This document shows positions 21,765-29,074 of a DNA stretch of 30,910 bases, piece by piece. Below the pieces are notes generated by a model that ran no database searches, was not told the origin of the DNA, and worked only from the letters and a program-made list of their open reading frames with translations. The stretch lies in contig CANQMB010000003.1 in assembly GCA_947624845.1 (NCBI GenBank), forward strand, positions 1-30,910, written 5' to 3'. Both the position numbers and the translations under genes were made by a program. Position 1 is the stretch's first letter. Each line of letters starts with the position of its first letter. The DNA comes from an uncultured Bacilli bacterium. GTDB lineage: Bacteria > Bacillota_I > Bacilli_A > RF39 > UBA660.

Positions 21765-23805
21765 TCGAACCTTTTATCTAATTTTAATTTTTGGAATTCT
21801 ACTTGCTTGTATTCGACTTTTTGTGTTTCCTATTCAAAGTAATTTAACTGGAAAAGAACAAAAAATTGAAGGTACTTTAAAAGAAGTCAAGATGGAAGAT
21901 GAATTCTATACCCTAACTATTCGAGTAAAAAAAGAATTTTTAAAAGCTTATTATTGGGTTGAAAATTCTAAAGAAAAAGAACAATTACAAGAAAATTTAA
22001 TTCCGGGATATCGTATCGTTTTATTTGGGACTTTAGAAAAACCTTCCAATAGGAGAGTAGAAAATGGATTTTCTTCTTCTGATTATTTGAGAACAGAACA
22101 TATTTTTTATTTAATGCAAGTGGATAAGATAAAAATTTTTCCTGAAACCAATTTATATTACATCATAAAAAATAAGTTGCGCTTGCAAATAGAAAAGTGT
22201 AAAAGAAGTTCTTCCTATTTACAAACTTTTTTGTTAGGAGATCAGAGTGGAATATCCAAACGAGTACGCAATAGTTTTCAAAAGAATGGAATTAGTCATT
22301 TGTTTGCGATTAGTGGGATGCATATTACTTTTCTTTCTTCTATTTTTTTAAAGCTTTTAAAGAGGTTAAAGTGGAAAGAAAAACAACGTTATTTTTTTGT
22401 AGGTGCTTTTCTTCTTTTTTATCTCTTTTTTACTTTCAGTGCTTCCGTTTTAAGAGCTACTTTGTTTTTTATTTTATTTTCATTGAATCAAATTTACTAT
22501 TTTTACATAAAGCCATTTCATATAGGAATTCTCACATTTACCCTCTGTTTAATTATTGAACCTTATTTTTTATTTCAAATTGGGTTTCAATTTTCCTTTC
22601 TTATTAGTTTTTCTTTAATTTTAGGAAGTGATTATATTAATCGAGGAAAAAATTATATTACGAAACTTTTACGAACCTCTTTTCTTTCCTTTTTTTCTGG
22701 AAGTATTATTAGTCTTTGGCATTTTTATGAACTGAATTTTTTTAGTATTATTTATAATATATTTTATGTTCCTTTTGTCTCTCTCTTTCTTTTTCCATTG
22801 TCTTTTTTCACTTTTTTCTTTCCCATTTTCGATTCTGTTTTTTTTCATTTTATCTCGATATTAGAAAAAACTTCTTTATTTCTTATGAATAATTCTTTTG
22901 GAACTTTCATTTTTGGAAAACCTTCTATTTTTATTTTAATTCTTTATTTCTTGATTTTTGGTTTTTCTCTTTTTTCTTTGCAAAAAGGAAAAACGGCTCC
23001 TTTTTTGTTGTTTTTTCCTTTCTTTTTCGTTCTTTATTTTCTACCGAATTTTTCTCATTCGAATTATCTTTATATGTTAGATATAGGACAAGGAGATAGT
23101 ATTTTACTAAAATCAAAAAATCAGGTGATGCTCATTGATACTGGTGGGAAATTTTCTTATTCTAAAAAAACAACGAGCTTAGTAGAAAATATTACGATTC
23201 CTTATTTAAAAAGTAAGGGAATTCGGAAAATTGATTATTTAATTCTCACGCACGGAGATTATGATCATTTAGGAGAAGCTAATGTCTTACTGTCTCAATT
23301 TAGAGTATCGAACATTTATATTAATAGCAATTCTTTAAATTTTTTAGAAAAACAATTGCAAAAAAGAAATCAAGTGGAAAAATTAAAAAAAGATCAAACA
23401 TTTCAGATGGGAGATATGTCATTTTATTCTTTAAATGGAAATTTAGGAGAAGAGAATGATAGTAGTATTGTATTATTGTTGGAAGTTTTTTCTAAAAAAA
23501 TATTGTTGATGGGGGATGCTAGTTGTGAGACAGAAAAAAATATTTTAAGAGAATATCAACTGCCCAAAGTAGAAATATTAAAAGTGGGACATCATGGCAG
23601 TAAAACGAGTAGTTGCCTAGAATTTTTAAAAACCGTTTCTCCCCATTATGCACTAATTTCAGCGGGAATTGATAATCGATTCCATCATCCTCATTCTGTT
23701 ATTATTGAACGGTTAAGAAAATTAGGCATAGAATACTTTGTAACCAGTGAGGTGGGAAGCATTCGTATTTCTTTCCCAACTTTTGATATTGAAACGTTCT
23801 CTTGA
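21733..23805 (+). CDS. comEC: Competence DNA channel ComEC
   Basis: About 690 residues: an N-terminal membrane and OB-like part, a multi-helix competence domain with LFAISGMHITFLSSIF, and a C-terminal metallo-beta-lactamase domain. The last domain has YMLDIGQGDSILLKS, ILTHGDYDHLGEA (H507, D509, D511, H512), LLMGDA and LKVGHHGSKTSS. ComEC carries single-stranded DNA into the cell, and the lactamase-type domain is thought to degrade the other strand. The metal-binding residues are present, so the gene looks intact. No ATG serves as start. A TTG at 21733-21735 with GGAG 9 bases before it gives MLKFRKILLLNRTFYLILIFG, a typical beginning. The start lies inside comEA with a 32-base overlap. A GTG at 21712 is possible but lacks a ribosome site. 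Confidence 0.92.
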   Translation: MLKFRKILLLNRTFYLILIFGILLACIRLFVFPIQSNLTGKEQKIEGTLKEVKMEDEFYTLTIRVKKEFLKAYYWVENSKEKEQLQENLIPGYRIVLFGTLEKPSNRRVENGFSSSDYLRTEHIFYLMQVDKIKIFPETNLYYIIKNKLRLQIEKCKRSSSYLQTFLLGDQSGISKRVRNSFQKNGISHLFAISGMHITFLSSIFLKLLKRLKWKEKQRYFFVGAFLLFYLFFTFSASVLRATLFFILFSLNQIYYFYIKPFHIGILTFTLCLIIEPYFLFQIGFQFSFLISFSLILGSDYINRGKNYITKLLRTSFLSFFSGSIISLWHFYELNFFSIIYNIFYVPFVSLFLFPLSFFTFFFPIFDSVFFHFISILEKTSLFLMNNSFGTFIFGKPSIFILILYFLIFGFSLFSLQKGKTAPFLLFFPFFFVLYFLPNFSHSNYLYMLDIGQGDSILLKSKNQVMLIDTGGKFSYSKKTTSLVENITIPYLKSKGIRKIDYLILTHGDYDHLGEANVLLSQFRVSNIYINSNSLNFLEKQLQKRNQVEKLKKDQTFQMGDMSFYSLNGNLGEENDSSIVLLLEVFSKKILLMGDASCETEKNILREYQLPKVEILKVGHHGSKTSSCLEFLKTVSPHYALISAGIDNRFHHPHSVIIERLRKLGIEYFVTSEVGSIRISFPTFDIETFS

Positions 23806-23839
23806 GGCGTAAACTTAAGTGTAAATATGTGTAAAATTT

Positions 23840-23868
23840 TTGTGATAGAAGAACTCTTTTGCTATACT
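23840..23868 (+). promoter_or_regulatory. Promoter of the hydrolase-murF-ddl operon
   Basis: TTGTGA (23840-23845), 17 bases, TATACT (23863-23868) with a TGC extension. Confidence 0.7.
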
Positions 23869-23892
23869 ATTATATATAGTGGAGTTGATTGT

Positions 23893-24612
23893 ATGGAATT
23901 AAACTTGAAGAAAGCAAAGATCAATTATATTCAATATGGCAAAGGAAAAGATGTAGTTTTATTGCACGGTTGGGGACAAAATATTGAAATGATGAGGCCT
24001 CTTGGTGATTTATTGCAGCAAAAATATCGAGTGACCATTTTGGATTTTCCCGGATTTGGGGCCAGTGAAGAACCCAAAGAAGCCTGGGGTGTTTTAGATT
24101 ATGCTATTGTTTTAGAACAGATGATAGATGAATTAAAAATTAAAAAACCAATTATTATGGGTCATTCTTTTGGAGGTCGAGTGGCAATTTGTTATGCTTC
24201 CAATCATCCAATTGAAAAACTTGTTTTATTTGCAAGTCCTTGTTTTAAAGTTTATAATTCAAATAATTTAAAAGTAAAAATATTAAAAACACTAAAGAAG
24301 ATTCCAGGAATGAATCAATTTGGTGAATATATGAAAAATTATATTGGTTCTAGAGATTATAAAGCAGCGAGTCCGAAATTGCGAGAAACTTTTGTTAATG
24401 TAGTAAATGAAGATTTAGGAAATTATGCAAAAGCGATTGAAGAACCTACATTGATTTTTTGGGGTGAACAAGATTCAGAAGTTACCTATGAAGAAGAAAA
24501 AATGTTGGAAAGTGCACTTTCAGATGGGGCTTTGATCGTGATACCAGGAACTCACTATGCTTATTTAGAAAATTTAGGTTCTGTGATGAAAATTTTGGAA
24601 AGTTTTTTATAG
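23893..24612 (+). CDS. Alpha/beta hydrolase
   Basis: A 239-residue alpha/beta-hydrolase-fold enzyme. The oxyanion region is VVLLHGWGQN (21-30), the nucleophile elbow is GHSFGGR (90-96) with S92, and the acid and histidine fit WGEQDSEV and GTHYAYLEN near the end. There is no signal peptide, so it is cytosolic. Specificity cannot be read; it resembles small BioH/MhpC-type esterases. The ATG at 23893 follows TGGAG at 8 bases; the open frame continues 22 codons upstream through the promoter and is not coding there. It is the first gene of a unit with the membrane MurF (10-base gap) and ddl, which hints at a link to cell-wall precursors, but only by position. Confidence 0.88.
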   Translation: MELNLKKAKINYIQYGKGKDVVLLHGWGQNIEMMRPLGDLLQQKYRVTILDFPGFGASEEPKEAWGVLDYAIVLEQMIDELKIKKPIIMGHSFGGRVAICYASNHPIEKLVLFASPCFKVYNSNNLKVKILKTLKKIPGMNQFGEYMKNYIGSRDYKAASPKLRETFVNVVNEDLGNYAKAIEEPTLIFWGEQDSEVTYEEEKMLESALSDGALIVIPGTHYAYLENLGSVMKILESFL

Positions 24613-24622
24613 GAGGGAAATT

Positions 24623-26233
24623 ATGATCCTTTACTTATTTCTATTTTTAATTATTTTTATTACAATTCTTTATAAAGGAAGACATAGTCTTTATATGTTA
24701 CAACAAAATTTATATAACGAAAATAATCGTTATATAAAATGGTTACTGAAAAATAAGAAAAGTTTTTTAAATAGTGAACTTATTATCTTATTGTTGGCAG
24801 GAATTTTTTGTTTCCTAAATTCTCACTTTAATCTTCTTTCTCAGTTGATCTTAATTATGATGATTTTTCTTTATGCAATTGAAATTATTCAATTAGATTC
24901 TGAGAAAAAAAAGGAACAGGGAAAAATTAAGTTTAATATTACTTCACGAATTAAAAGATTAATTACAACTTATACACTTCTTATGCTCATTCCTCTTATT
25001 TTCTTTATTTTAAATTATAAGAATGTTAAAATCGCTTCTTTGATTATATTTATTGTCGTTATTCTGGTTTATTTCATTTATTTAGTGATGTTCATTTGTA
25101 ATATTATCAATAAACCAGCGGAAAAATGTGTGTTTTTCTATTATCGAAAAAAAGCGAAAAATAAACTAAAAGAGATGAGTAAATTAAAAGTAATTGGAAT
25201 AACGGGAAGTTATGGCAAGACGAGTAGTAAAAATATTTTAAGCGATATTTTAAATATTAAATATAATGCTTTACCTACACCTAAAAATTTAAATACTTAT
25301 TATGGATTGATGATAGCGATTAATAATCATTTAACGAAATTTCATGATATTTTTATTGCGGAAATGGGTGCTTATACGAAAGGAGAAATTCGAAATTTAT
25401 GTAAATTTGTCCAACCTAAATATGGAATTTTAACCACGATAGGAAAGGCCCATTTGGAAAGCTTTGGTAGTGAAAAAGCGATTCAGGAAGCGAAGTTTGA
25501 ACTTATTGAATCTTTACCAGTAGATGGAGTAGGGGTATTAAATAGGGATGATCCGAAGCAAGTAAGTTATCCTTTAAAAAATAAATGTAGAATTTTGTGG
25601 GTTGGAATTGATCATGAAGATTGTGATTTTAGAGCAGTACATATTCAGTGCTCTTCTCAGGGAACGCAGTTTGATCTTTGTATAAAGGGAGATTCTAAGA
25701 AATATCCATTTACAACAAAATTATTGGGTAAACATAATGTCTATAATATATTAGCTAGTATTGCACTCGGGGTGGAATTTGGAATTTCTATTGAAAAATT
25801 GCAAAAAGCCGTTTCTCTTATTAAACCAATCCCTCATCGATTAGAATTAAAATCTTTGGGAAGATTTTATCAAATTGCCGATGATTATAATTCTAATCCA
25901 GTAGGAGCTAAAAATGCTTTAGATGTTCTTTCTATGATGCCAGGGGTGAAAGTGATTGTCACTCCGGGAATGGTAGAATTAGGAAAAGATGAGGAACAAA
26001 TCAATTTTGAATTTGGAAAACAAATTGCCGATGTGGTTGATTATGCCATTTTGATTGGAAAAAAGAAAACGCAACCTATTTATGATGGTTTAGTTGAAAA
26101 AAATTTTGATAAAAAGCGTATAATTGTATATAATGATGTAAGAGATGCTTTTACATATATTAATGGATTCGTAGGCAAAAAAGATGTTTATGCTCTATTT
26201 GAAAATGATTTGCCAGATACCTATAACGAATAG
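24623..26233 (+). CDS. murF: Membrane-anchored Mur ligase, MurF type
   Basis: A 536-residue protein in two parts. Residues 1-160 form an N-terminal membrane domain with hydrophobic stretches at about 1-17, 51-66, 70-90, 113-131 and 135-160. Residues about 175-536 are a Mur ligase. It has P-loop GITGSYGKTSSK (192-203), FIAEMGAYTKGEI, a GKAHLESFGS block, LNRDDP, the GKHNVYNILAS central motif, and DDYNSNPVGAKNAL, which matches the MurF block 'DxYNANPxS'. MurF adds D-Ala-D-Ala to the UDP-MurNAc-tripeptide in the cytosol and is normally soluble and about 450 residues long. Its direct neighbour ddl makes exactly that dipeptide, supporting the MurF call. A TAGGAGGG ribosome site precedes the ATG. 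Confidence 0.87.
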   Translation: MILYLFLFLIIFITILYKGRHSLYMLQQNLYNENNRYIKWLLKNKKSFLNSELIILLLAGIFCFLNSHFNLLSQLILIMMIFLYAIEIIQLDSEKKKEQGKIKFNITSRIKRLITTYTLLMLIPLIFFILNYKNVKIASLIIFIVVILVYFIYLVMFICNIINKPAEKCVFFYYRKKAKNKLKEMSKLKVIGITGSYGKTSSKNILSDILNIKYNALPTPKNLNTYYGLMIAINNHLTKFHDIFIAEMGAYTKGEIRNLCKFVQPKYGILTTIGKAHLESFGSEKAIQEAKFELIESLPVDGVGVLNRDDPKQVSYPLKNKCRILWVGIDHEDCDFRAVHIQCSSQGTQFDLCIKGDSKKYPFTTKLLGKHNVYNILASIALGVEFGISIEKLQKAVSLIKPIPHRLELKSLGRFYQIADDYNSNPVGAKNALDVLSMMPGVKVIVTPGMVELGKDEEQINFEFGKQIADVVDYAILIGKKKTQPIYDGLVEKNFDKKRIIVYNDVRDAFTYINGFVGKKDVYALFENDLPDTYNE

Positions 26234-26244
26234 GAGTTGATAAA

Positions 26245-27453
26245 ATGAAAATTAAAGTAGGTGTTATTTTTGGTGGAGAGACTGTAGAACATGAAGTGAG
26301 TATCATTTCTGCTGTACAGGCAATGGCCAAAATGGATCAAGAGAAATATGAGATTATTCCCATTTATATTACGAAGGACAATGAATGGTATACGGGAGAA
26401 ATGTTAAAAGATATTGAATATTATAAAGATTTAGATTTATTAAAAAAATATGCTAAAAATGTAGTTTTATATCGAAAAAATGGAGAATTTGTGCTACAGA
26501 GCAAAGGTTTGATGAAAAGTACTGTAAAAACATTGGATATTGCTTTTCCAATTGTTCATGGAACGAATGTCGAAGATGGAATTTTACAAGGGTACTTACA
26601 GACCATTGGGATTCCCTTTGTAGGACCAGATACTTATGCAGCCGTTGTAGGACAGGATAAAGTCTATATGAAATGTATCTTTGAAAATGCCAATTTACCT
26701 ATGGCAAAATTCCTTTGGTTCTATGATGAAGAATATCGTGCAGATGCAGAATCTGTAATGAAAAAAGTAGAAAAATTAGGATATCCTGTTATTGTAAAAC
26801 CAGCTTTGACTGGTAGTAGTGTCGGAATTCAAATAGTTCGACAACAAGAGCAATTACAGGAGGCAATTGAAGAGGCAATTCAATATGATCATAAAATTAT
26901 CATTGAAGAATTAATAGAAAATTTAAAAGAAGTAAATATTAGCATTTTAGGAAATTCTTCTCAACAAGAAGTGAGTGTGATTGAGGAAGTATTACCAAGT
27001 AAAGATTTCTTAACCTATGAAGATAAATATATAGGAAATGGTAAAGGAAAAATGGGTGCGAAGCAACCAATGAAATCTTCCAAGGGAATGTTGTCCGCTA
27101 GTCGTAAGATTCCAGCTGATCTTACGAAAAAAATGAAACAAGAAATTGAAGAGGTTGCAGTGAAAGCATTTCAGTCTTTAGGATCCTCTGGATGCTGTCG
27201 TATCGATTTTTTAATCGATGAAAAAAATAAAAAAATCTATATTAATGAGATCAATTCGATTCCTGGATCTTTAGCATTTTATTTATGGGAAGCCAAAGGA
27301 GTTTCTTATACGAGCCTATTAGATGAAATGATTACAATCGCAATTAAAGAATATAAAAAAAGAAATAGTAAAACTCATTCTTTTGATACTAATATTTTAT
27401 CTGGATTTACTCATGGTAGCTTAAAAGGAATGAAAGGAAAATTAGGATCGTAA
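26245..27453 (+). CDS. ddl: D-alanine-D-alanine ligase
   Basis: A 402-residue ATP-grasp enzyme that joins two D-alanines, the substrate for the MurF encoded just upstream (11-base gap). Motifs include GVIFGGETVEHEVSIISA (6-23), PIVHGTNVEDGILQGYLQT, GQDKVYMK, IVKPALTGSSVGI and RIDFLI. NEINSIPGSLAFYLWEAKG at 334-352 contributes metal and substrate contacts. The usual length is 340-370; the extra comes mainly from a C-terminal tail of about 25 residues (KKRNSKTHSFDTN, then a Gly/Lys-rich end) and a longer early segment. Nothing suggests a vancomycin-type D-Ala-D-Lac enzyme, as no vanH or vanX homologue lies nearby, but sequence alone cannot exclude it. Confidence 0.93.
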   Translation: MKIKVGVIFGGETVEHEVSIISAVQAMAKMDQEKYEIIPIYITKDNEWYTGEMLKDIEYYKDLDLLKKYAKNVVLYRKNGEFVLQSKGLMKSTVKTLDIAFPIVHGTNVEDGILQGYLQTIGIPFVGPDTYAAVVGQDKVYMKCIFENANLPMAKFLWFYDEEYRADAESVMKKVEKLGYPVIVKPALTGSSVGIQIVRQQEQLQEAIEEAIQYDHKIIIEELIENLKEVNISILGNSSQQEVSVIEEVLPSKDFLTYEDKYIGNGKGKMGAKQPMKSSKGMLSASRKIPADLTKKMKQEIEEVAVKAFQSLGSSGCCRIDFLIDEKNKKIYINEINSIPGSLAFYLWEAKGVSYTSLLDEMITIAIKEYKKRNSKTHSFDTNILSGFTHGSLKGMKGKLGS

Positions 27454-27468
27454 GATTCTAATTTTTTT
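27438..27468 (+). terminator. Terminator after ddl, directly before the next start codon
   Basis: AAATTAGGATC / GATTCTAATTT (11 bp with one G-U), loop GTAA holding the ddl stop, then seven Ts ending 4 bases before the next ATG. Confidence 0.8.
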
Positions 27469-27471
27469 CAT

Positions 27472-28080
27472 ATGAAGAAATTAGGAATATTAATTCGTCC
27501 AGAAAATACGGAAGAGGAAAATAAACAATATTTTTCGATTGCAAAACAGTATGGTTTAGATATTATTCTCTTAGATGATTTAGAGGATAACGATTTTTTT
27601 CAATACAAATGTAAAATGTGTGATGGATACCTTTTAACTGGTGGAAATAAAAAAGGAAATTATGATGATTTGATTATTTCTATGGCTTTAAGATTAAAAA
27701 AACCTCTATTAGGTATTTGTCAAGGAATGCAATCGATGGCTATTTTTGATAGTGAATTTGAAATTAGAAAAATAGGGGATAACTCTCATCATTTGGGAAA
27801 AAATCATCGCCATTTAGTATTTTTAAAAAAGGGAAAAGTAAAGGAGATAATTGGAAAAGATTTTCTTTTAGTAAACTCTTATCACTATGAGACAGTAACT
27901 GGATCTAAACATTTTGATGTAACTGGATTTAGTGAAGAAGGATTCATAGAAGTAATTGAAAATAAAAATCATCCCTTTCAAGTAGGCGTACAATGGCATC
28001 CAGAAAGAATGCTTTCTGAAAGTGTGGAAAATCAAAAAATTATAGAAAATTTTGTTCAATCGATCCAATATAATGACTAA
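27472..28080 (+). CDS. Class I glutamine amidotransferase-like (peptidase C26) hydrolase
   Basis: A 202-residue class I glutamine amidotransferase fold, of the gamma-glutamyl hydrolase/PuuD (C26) type. The catalytic Cys is C83 in LLGICQGMQSM, and the His and Glu are H176 and E178 in VGVQWHPERM. The LLTGGN strand and NSYHYETV loop also fit the family. Related enzymes hydrolyse gamma-glutamyl amides such as gamma-glutamyl-GABA. A wall-amidation role like GatD is conceivable next to murF and ddl, but no MurT partner is adjacent. The ATG has no Shine-Dalgarno sequence: it comes 4 bases after the T run of the ddl terminator, with a TCTAAT -10-like sequence at 27457-27462, so the message may be leaderless. 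Confidence 0.87.
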   Translation: MKKLGILIRPENTEEENKQYFSIAKQYGLDIILLDDLEDNDFFQYKCKMCDGYLLTGGNKKGNYDDLIISMALRLKKPLLGICQGMQSMAIFDSEFEIRKIGDNSHHLGKNHRHLVFLKKGKVKEIIGKDFLLVNSYHYETVTGSKHFDVTGFSEEGFIEVIENKNHPFQVGVQWHPERMLSESVENQKIIENFVQSIQYND

Positions 28081-28094
28081 AATATGTGAGCAAT

Positions 28095-28114
28095 AAAAAA
28101 CTCGAAAATTCGAG
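28095..28114 (-). terminator. Terminator of the leftward GNAT gene
   Basis: CTCGAA / TTCGAG (28101-28106, 28109-28114), followed on the minus strand by six Ts. Confidence 0.7.
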
Positions 28115-28147
28115 TGTTCGTTTCAAAGAAGAAGTAGGATAACTTTA

Positions 28148-28597
28148 TTAATTGTCAATCGTTAATGTTTCACTTGTTGTTTTAAAATTGGCTTTTTCAT
28201 ATAAGCGTTTTGCTTGAATATTGTTGCTCCATACATTTACTTCTAATCTATTTACGTTCTTTGATATTGCCCATTTTTTAAACTGTTCTATTAAAGATGT
28301 AGCAATTCCCTGATTTCGATAATTCAAATCAACATATAAGGCATCTAATTTGGCAACTATATATTGATAGGTATCATCATTTGGTTTTATTATTCCATAT
28401 AAATAACCGACAACCTGATTTTTTTCTTCGGCAACGATAAGCAATTTATTAGAGTCTTCAATATAATTTTCATACATATTAGTAACGACAAAATTTTCAT
28501 TGATTCCTAGGTCATATTGTCTTTCATCTTTTATTAAAAGTGTTAAAAATTGGTTTAATATTTTCACATCATCATAATTTGCTTTTCTAATTATCAT
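28148..28597 (-). CDS. GNAT-family N-acetyltransferase
   Basis: A 149-residue acetyltransferase. The N-terminal MIIRKANYDDVKILNQFL is a typical GNAT opening. Motif A is ALYVDLNYRNQGIATSLIEQF (about 87-107) with a complete RxxGxA (RNQGIA), and motif B is VNVWSNNIQAKRLYEKANF. The substrate is unknown. Its ATG has GAGGTG about 8 bases ahead. A TATAAT-type sequence (minus strand, 28621-28626) could be its promoter. Upstream lies a structured non-coding stretch ending in a terminator, so expression could be influenced by read-through from there. It is unrelated in detail to the GNAT gene next to smc. Confidence 0.87.
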   Translation of the reverse strand: MIIRKANYDDVKILNQFLTLLIKDERQYDLGINENFVVTNMYENYIEDSNKLLIVAEEKNQVVGYLYGIIKPNDDTYQYIVAKLDALYVDLNYRNQGIATSLIEQFKKWAISKNVNRLEVNVWSNNIQAKRLYEKANFKTTSETLTIDN

Positions 28598-28637
28598 TTG
28601 GGCACCTCTACTAATTATATATTATACGTTATTATAA

Positions 28638-28691
28638 TAACATAAAAACATACTTTTATTAAGTATGTTTCCTATTTTTGCTCGAAGTTCC
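28638..28691 (-). repeat. Direct repeat unit, copy A (motif plus terminator)
   Basis: Shares TAACATAAAAAC and TATTTTTGCTCGAAGTTCC (plus-strand reading) with copy B. Between them is a perfect 10 bp hairpin, AAACATACTT / AAGTATGTTT, whose sequence differs from copy B. On the minus strand the hairpin ends in GTTTTTATG and works as a terminator. Confidence 0.8.
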
Positions 28692-28843
28692 TGATGTCCT
28701 AAAGGAAGTCTATAACAACTTCTTTCTTGTATTAAGAACATTTGTTGATTTCAGATGCTATCCTAAATAAGGGATTGCATTTGATTTCCCCAATCAAATG
28801 TATCCTTTTTTATTTTATGCAAGTTTCCTTGACACATTCATAG

Positions 28844-28896
28844 TAACATAAAAACGACTTTTTTACAAGCCGTTTTCTATTTTTGCTCGAAGTTCC
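28844..28896 (-). repeat. Direct repeat unit, copy B (motif plus terminator after tRNA-Lys)
   Basis: The flanking blocks are the same as in copy A. The hairpin is AAAACGACTT / AAGCCGTTTT: an A-C mismatch if read on the plus strand but a G-U pair on the minus strand, which favours minus-strand transcription. It is placed to terminate tRNA-Lys. Confidence 0.8.
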
Positions 28897-28912
28897 CGAG
28901 TTTTTATCTTTT

Positions 28913-28988
28913 TGGTGGGCTGTTAGGGATTCGAACCCTAGACCCACTGATTAAGAGTCAGTTGCTCTACCAACTGAGCTAACAGCCC
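28913..28988 (-). tRNA. tRNA-Lys (anticodon CTT)
   Basis: Complete cloverleaf on the minus strand: acceptor GGGCTGT / ACAGCCC, D-arm with AGCTCAGTTGGTAGAGC, anticodon loop CTCTTAA (anticodon CTT, plus-strand 28953-28955), and T-arm AGGGTTCGAATCCCT. CCA is encoded at 28913-28915. Confidence 0.96.
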
Positions 28989-29008
28989 ATTGTCTTTTGA
29001 CATTTTTT

Positions 29009-29037
29009 ATTATAACAGCTCTTATTAGATAATTCAA
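29009..29037 (-). promoter_or_regulatory. Promoter of tRNA-Lys
   Basis: Minus strand: TTGAAT (29032-29037), 17 bases, TATAAT (29009-29014), about 20 bases before the mature tRNA. Confidence 0.7.
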
Positions 29038-29045
29038 TCTTTTTC

Positions 29046-29074
29046 AAAAAAAAGAACTAAATTTTTTCTAGTTC
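29046..29074 (-). terminator. Terminator of the unknown membrane protein gene
   Basis: Minus strand GAACTA, a 9-base loop, TAGTTC, then eight Ts. It overlaps the stop codon. Confidence 0.75.

Larger units (their letters stand above)
28598..28912 (-). ncRNA. Non-coding interval rich in hairpins; candidate structured RNA
   Basis: 315 bases without a convincing gene on either strand. Reading the minus strand downstream of tRNA-Lys there is a motif-plus-terminator unit (28844-28896). Then comes a chain of stem-loops: CATTTGATT / AATCAAATG (about 28779-28800), ATCC / GGAT, TTCTT / AAGAA and GAAGT / ACTTC. A second copy of the motif-plus-terminator unit follows (28638-28691), just before the GNAT promoter. 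A possible start for an RNA is TAAAAT on the minus strand near 28815. It could be a regulatory RNA or an attenuating leader of the GNAT gene. No known riboswitch signature was recognised. Confidence 0.35.

Noticed and set aside
22931..23116. Leftward Lys-rich frame inside comEC
   Set aside because: Antisense of a Phe/Leu-rich membrane segment; AT-rich coding sequence gives Lys-rich antisense frames by chance.
26245..28080. ddl and amidotransferase as a vancomycin-resistance cluster or a MurT/GatD pair
   Set aside because: No vanH/vanX-like genes and no MurT-type ligase with the zinc-ribbon; the Mur ligase upstream carries MurF motifs and a membrane domain instead.
28829..28857. TTGACA on the plus strand as a promoter
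   Set aside because: No -10 sequence at 16-18 bases downstream and no rightward gene follows; the interval faces tRNA-Lys from behind.
28638..28899. The two direct repeats as a CRISPR array or as attachment sites
   Set aside because: Only two copies, about 206 bases apart, each built around a terminator hairpin that differs between copies; no cas gene, integrase or mobile cargo between them.
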